A DNA stretch of 25,388 bases from Leadbetterella sp964489955 (GTDB lineage Bacteria > Bacteroidota > Bacteroidia > Cytophagales > Spirosomataceae). Both the position numbers and the translations under genes were made by a program. The stretch lies in NCBI GenBank assembly GCA_964489955.1, contig CAZBAV010000060.1, forward strand, positions 1-25,388. Reading direction: 5' to 3'. Of the stretch, positions 22,574-25,388 are shown piece by piece; position 1 is the stretch's first letter, and each line of letters starts with the position of its first letter. Below the pieces are notes generated by a model, which did not search any database, was not told the origin of the DNA, and was given only the letters and a program-made list of their open reading frames with translations.

Positions 22574-23097
22574 ATGTATTGTTTACTGAGTTAGAGGCAG
22601 TATGCGATCACTATTTATTTATCTATATTTACTAAGCACTCCGTCTATATTTTATTCTCAAGTTCCTCTAGGCGATTTCTATATTGAGTGTTCGGTTTTT
22701 CAATGCAAATTTAATCCTTTATGTCTTCTTTCAAGCGGTTAATTTATTTGATTCTTTAATGTTCTTGTTATTTTTTGTTCGCTTTTAATTTGGTTATAGC
22801 TTAATATAAAAATTAAGTGTGCTTTAACTAAATATCTATAGTGTGGTGCGATGCCATGCTATTTTGCCTATTTCTAGCCTCATTAATGTAGATTTCAGAA
22901 ATTGTATTTTATTTTAAATTATTTATTATTAGATAGTTGTGTGCATTTTACTCCATTAAATAAATTTTTTATCCTATTTTGTATTTTTTCTATAGTTTAT
23001 GGATAAAAAGATGTAATTTAGCGGTCTTCGTATTACCAAATGAAGAAAATTAGGTATGCTTTTTAAACTTTATTAGAAGGCTTATTTTTGTCCGTAT
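22574..23097. other. Divergent intergenic region between atpI-like and dnaA
   Basis: About 520 AT-rich bases without a gene. One near-consensus DnaA box (TTATCCATA on the minus strand) lies at 22998-23006, and a weaker TTATCCTAT at 22969-22977. Two poor boxes are too few to call an origin; they could serve autoregulation of dnaA. Confidence 0.45.
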
Positions 23098-23128
23098 ATG
23101 GCGGAATGATTTCTTTCCGCTACATTTG
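23098..23128 (+). promoter_or_regulatory. dnaA promoter with inverted repeat filling the spacer
   Basis: TACATTTG (23121-23128) is a perfect TAnnTTTG. The expected -33 position holds ATG instead of TTG (23098-23100). The 20-bp spacer is exactly the inverted repeat GCGGAA-N8-TTCCGC (23101-23120), a candidate operator that would exclude polymerase when bound. Confidence 0.55.
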
Positions 23129-23161
23129 TAGCCCTTTTGTTGGATTTTTAAATAATTAGAA

Positions 23162-24559
23162 TTGGAAACCTCTGTTCGAAATGATGTAGCCCTGGTGTGG
23201 CGGGATTGTCTTATGGTAATACGTGAGAACGTAACAGAGCAGAGTTTTAAGACTTGGTTTGAGCCTATTATACCGTACAAGCTCATAAACAAACGCCTTA
23301 TTATACAGGTGCCAAGTCAGTTCTTTTACGAGTGGCTAGAGAATAATTACGTGAAGTTATTACGTAAGGCTTTGGATTATGCCATTGGTAAAGAAGGTCA
23401 GCTGGAGTATACAATAGTTATTGATAGTGGTGCTAAGAAAGTGGATACGCCGGAGATTAAGCTACCAAAGCAAGAACCTAAAAGATCATTAAGAAATCCT
23501 TTTGAGCTTAAATCTACTTCTGAAATCAAGTTTGATTCCCAATTAAATAAGTCTTATAGGTTCGAGAATTTTGTGGAAGGATCGTGTAACCGTCTGGCAC
23601 GTGCCGCAAGTTACGCTGTAGCAGAGAATTCGGGTGTTTCGGCATTTAACCCTTTAATGATTTATGGTGATGTAGGTCTTGGGAAAACCCACCTTGTACA
23701 AGCTATAGGTAATTTTATTGAAAATTCCGGTACAAGAAATAAGTTAGTTCTTTACGTTTCTTCTGAAAAGTTTACGAGCCAATTTATTAATGCTATTCGG
23801 GAAAATAATCTGCAAGATTTCATGAGTTTCTACATGATGGTAGATGTACTCATAATTGATGATATCCAGTTTTTGGCAGGAAAGGAGAAAACTCAGGAAA
23901 CTTTTTTCCATATTTTTAATCATTTGCACCAGTCTGGTAAGCAGATTGTAATGACGTCTGACCGTCCGCCGCGTGAGTTATCTGGTATGGAAGATCGTTT
24001 GCTTTCGAGATTCAAGTGGGGTATGACTGCCGATATGCAAGCCCCTGATCTGGAGACACGGATGGCCATTATTCAAAATAAATTGGTGACGGAGAATGCG
24101 GAAATGGCTATGGAGGTGGTAGAATATCTGGCCAATAATGTGGTTTCAAACGTGCGTGAACTGGAGGGGGTAGTTAATTCACTGATTGTTGATGCCGCTT
24201 TGTTAAAGCGTAATATTGACATAGAATTAGCTAAGTTCAGGATAAAAAGCTTAGTAGAAGAAAACCAAAAGGTTATTACCATAGACCGTATTATAGATGA
24301 GGTTATAGCCCACTATAATGTTAAAATTGCCGACATTAAAGGCAAAACCCGATTGCGGGAAGTTGTGCTACCACGCCAAGTGGCTATGTATCTTGCCAAA
24401 GAATATACAGATTTATCTTTAAAGACAATTGGATACCATTTTGGAGGTAGAGACCATAGCACGGTTATACATGCGATACAGACAATAAACGATTTACAAG
24501 ACCAAGATCGTGATTTGACTTTGCAAATCCATGATATTAAGGAAAAACTAAAGAAGTAA
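23162..24559 (+). CDS. dnaA: Chromosomal replication initiator DnaA
   Basis: The 465-residue AAA+ initiator binds DnaA boxes and opens the origin. Domain I covers about 8-88 (VWRDCLMVIRENVTEQSFKTWF), a linker follows to about 125, and the ATPase has Walker A GDVGLGKTH (169-177), Walker B LIIDDIQ (230-236) and SRF (282-284). The DNA-binding domain ends with the DnaA signature GGRDHSTVIHA (428-438). An in-frame TAA at 23153 and the absence of any ATG before residue 17 force a TTG start at 23162, so that domain I is complete. No dnaN or rpmH lies nearby, as is common in Bacteroidota. Confidence 0.97.
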   Translation: METSVRNDVALVWRDCLMVIRENVTEQSFKTWFEPIIPYKLINKRLIIQVPSQFFYEWLENNYVKLLRKALDYAIGKEGQLEYTIVIDSGAKKVDTPEIKLPKQEPKRSLRNPFELKSTSEIKFDSQLNKSYRFENFVEGSCNRLARAASYAVAENSGVSAFNPLMIYGDVGLGKTHLVQAIGNFIENSGTRNKLVLYVSSEKFTSQFINAIRENNLQDFMSFYMMVDVLIIDDIQFLAGKEKTQETFFHIFNHLHQSGKQIVMTSDRPPRELSGMEDRLLSRFKWGMTADMQAPDLETRMAIIQNKLVTENAEMAMEVVEYLANNVVSNVRELEGVVNSLIVDAALLKRNIDIELAKFRIKSLVEENQKVITIDRIIDEVIAHYNVKIADIKGKTRLREVVLPRQVAMYLAKEYTDLSLKTIGYHFGGRDHSTVIHAIQTINDLQDQDRDLTLQIHDIKEKLKK

Positions 24560-24565
24560 AGCTAT

Positions 24566-24586
24566 AGCAAAGTGCTTTGCTTTTTT
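24566..24586 (+). terminator. Terminator of dnaA
   Basis: AGCAAA-GTGC-TTTGCT followed by a T-run, seven bases after the dnaA stop. Confidence 0.8.
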
Positions 24587-24601
24587 AATCTTGTTTAAGG
24601 G

Positions 24602-24621
24602 GTTTTATATCAATATAAAAC
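24602..24621. other. 20-bp palindrome downstream of dnaA
   Basis: GTTTTATAT-CA-ATATAAAAC is a perfect 9-2-9 inverted repeat 15 bases after the dnaA terminator. It has no T-run, so a protein-binding site is as likely as an RNA hairpin. Confidence 0.4.
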
Positions 24622-24953
24622 ACCAATTAAGTATAAGTTACAAAACAATATTTCCAATTGTTTACCGCTGAAATTTGACTTTTACACGATAATTGGGGTA
24701 GCTGCTATCTCATAATTTTTCATTTTGAAAATAGCCTAAATTCAAATTCCCGAATACATGATTCCACTTTATGGATTGTGAATAGCCTTTCCTCCTCTTG
24801 TCTTAGTTTGAACAGATAACGGCGTCCGTCACATTAGAGGGTAGACGAGATGTATGCATAACTAATCTAGTAAATGTAGTTTCTTCTTTGATTCTGTAAG
24901 TTGTTTTAAATCAATCTATTTATAAATGTTGTACGTTTTTTCTTGACATATTT
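24622..24953. other. Intergenic region without a recognised gene
   Basis: About 330 bases. No protein-like frame, RNA fold or cluster of DnaA boxes was found; only a single weak TGTGAATAG match lies near 24778. It is unlikely to be the replication origin on this evidence. Confidence 0.45.
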
Positions 24954-24986
24954 TTGGTGAAAATCTTGGTAGTATAATTAGGTTTG
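24954..24986 (+). promoter_or_regulatory. Possible promoter of the AI-2E family gene
   Basis: TTG (24954-24956), a 22-bp spacer and TAGGTTTG (24979-24986, a perfect TAnnTTTG). The predicted leader is about 125 bases long and contains a small AACGG/CCGTT hairpin with a T-run near 25018-25040. Confidence 0.45.
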
Positions 24987-25118
24987 TTAAGAAAATATTT
25001 TTTAATGGTAGATTCTTGTAACGGATTTGCCCGTTTTAGGTGTTATAGCTTCAAGCATGGTCTGTGTTGTGCTATTTTTTTAAGATATACGCTGTAGGAT
25101 TTTAATTAGGATAAATTA

Positions 25119-25388
25119 ATGGGAAAACACCAAATTAGTAACCACACTATAAACCAGGTAATGCTTATCACAGTTATTGTGTTTGCTTGCTTGCTCGTTT
25201 TCACCAACCTGTCTTATTATTTGCCGGGTTTTTTAGGGGCACTCACTTTGTATATAATCTTTAGGGACTTTTATATTAAGCTTACAGTACAGAAGAAGTG
25301 GAATAGAGTACTCACTAGTTTGCTTTTTATTTTTCTTTCTATTGTATTTATAGTTATACCAGCATGGGTATTAATAGATTATTTAATT
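25119..25388 (+). CDS. AI-2E family transporter, N-terminal part
   Basis: The ATG at 25119 opens 90 codons that run off the window. The product begins MGKHQISNHTINQVMLITVI and shows two or three membrane helices (about 15-33, 38-50 and 66-88) separated by a basic stretch (IKLTVQKKWNR). NLSYYLPGFLGALTLYIIFR is the characteristic first block of AI-2E/PerM permeases, which move small molecules or ions across the inner membrane. The substrate cannot be named from this part. AGGA lies about ten bases before the ATG. Confidence 0.82.
   Translation, partial: MGKHQISNHTINQVMLITVIVFACLLVFTNLSYYLPGFLGALTLYIIFRDFYIKLTVQKKWNRVLTSLLFIFLSIVFIVIPAWVLIDYLI

Noticed and set aside
22574..23161. Replication origin next to dnaA
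   Set aside because: Only one near-consensus DnaA box (22998-23006) and one poor one are present, with no clear AT-rich unwinding array beside clustered boxes. The downstream gap (24560-25118) has none convincing either.
24602..24621. Second terminator of dnaA
   Set aside because: The palindrome is perfect but AT-only in the stem core and has no T-run; the hairpin at 24566 already serves as terminator.

Overview
The window looks like chromosomal DNA from a member of the Bacteroidota, possibly Cytophagales, though the order-level call is weak. Evidence: promoters of the TTG-N19/20-TAnnTTTG type, GLPGLI, DUF5687 and 6-bladed beta-propeller families, an outer-membrane barrel with a carboxypeptidase-like N-terminal domain, an ATP synthase cluster with an AtpI-like gene before atpB, a solitary dnaA, and few clear Shine-Dalgarno sites.

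Layout. 1-5014: an ABC exporter pair (ATPase plus DUF5687 permease, minus strand), a secreted protein of the type usually labelled 'asparagine synthetase B' (minus), and a MacB/FtsX-type permease (plus). 5019-5313: a degenerate 7-bp tandem repeat, then tRNA-Leu(CAA) with its own promoter and terminator. 5752-8619: two small regulatory modules, DUF2975 plus a Cro/CI-type HTH protein, and a Crp/Fnr regulator followed by a GXWXG/DUF4334 protein and a short-chain dehydrogenase. 8779-10386: a secreted YadA-head-repeat protein ending in a peptidase-S74-type chaperone domain and a coiled coil. 10688-13095: a Fur-family regulator and a ZntA-like Zn/Cd/Pb P-type ATPase with a candidate Fur-type operator between them. 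13500-15978: atpH, atpF, atpE and atpB on the minus strand, without atpA or atpG downstream. 22211-22573: the AtpI-like gene that should sit directly upstream of atpB. 23162-24559: dnaA. 25119-end: an AI-2E family permease running off the window.

The main discovery is between atpB and atpI. About 6.1 kb (16090-22214) separates them and is bracketed by a 57-bp direct repeat (55 identical; 45 consecutive identical). The repeat is the 3' coding end of atpI. The displaced native 3' end, still in frame to its own stop, lies next to atpB, while the intact atpI body has been given a replacement 3' end. This is the signature of site-specific integration into the 3' end of a protein gene. No integrase lies inside, but three 21-bp-spaced iteron-like repeats adjoin one att copy.

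The cargo is a compact minus-strand cluster: a short exported four-cysteine peptide, a strong hairpin, then a lipoprotein beta-propeller, a membrane-anchored thioredoxin-fold protein with CxxC, a GLPGLI protein and an 888-residue outer-membrane barrel, the last four overlapping or closely spaced. I infer, without proof, an envelope system that makes, redox-handles and exports or senses the peptide. Several operator-like palindromes in promoters elsewhere and paired hairpins around atpE are reported separately.
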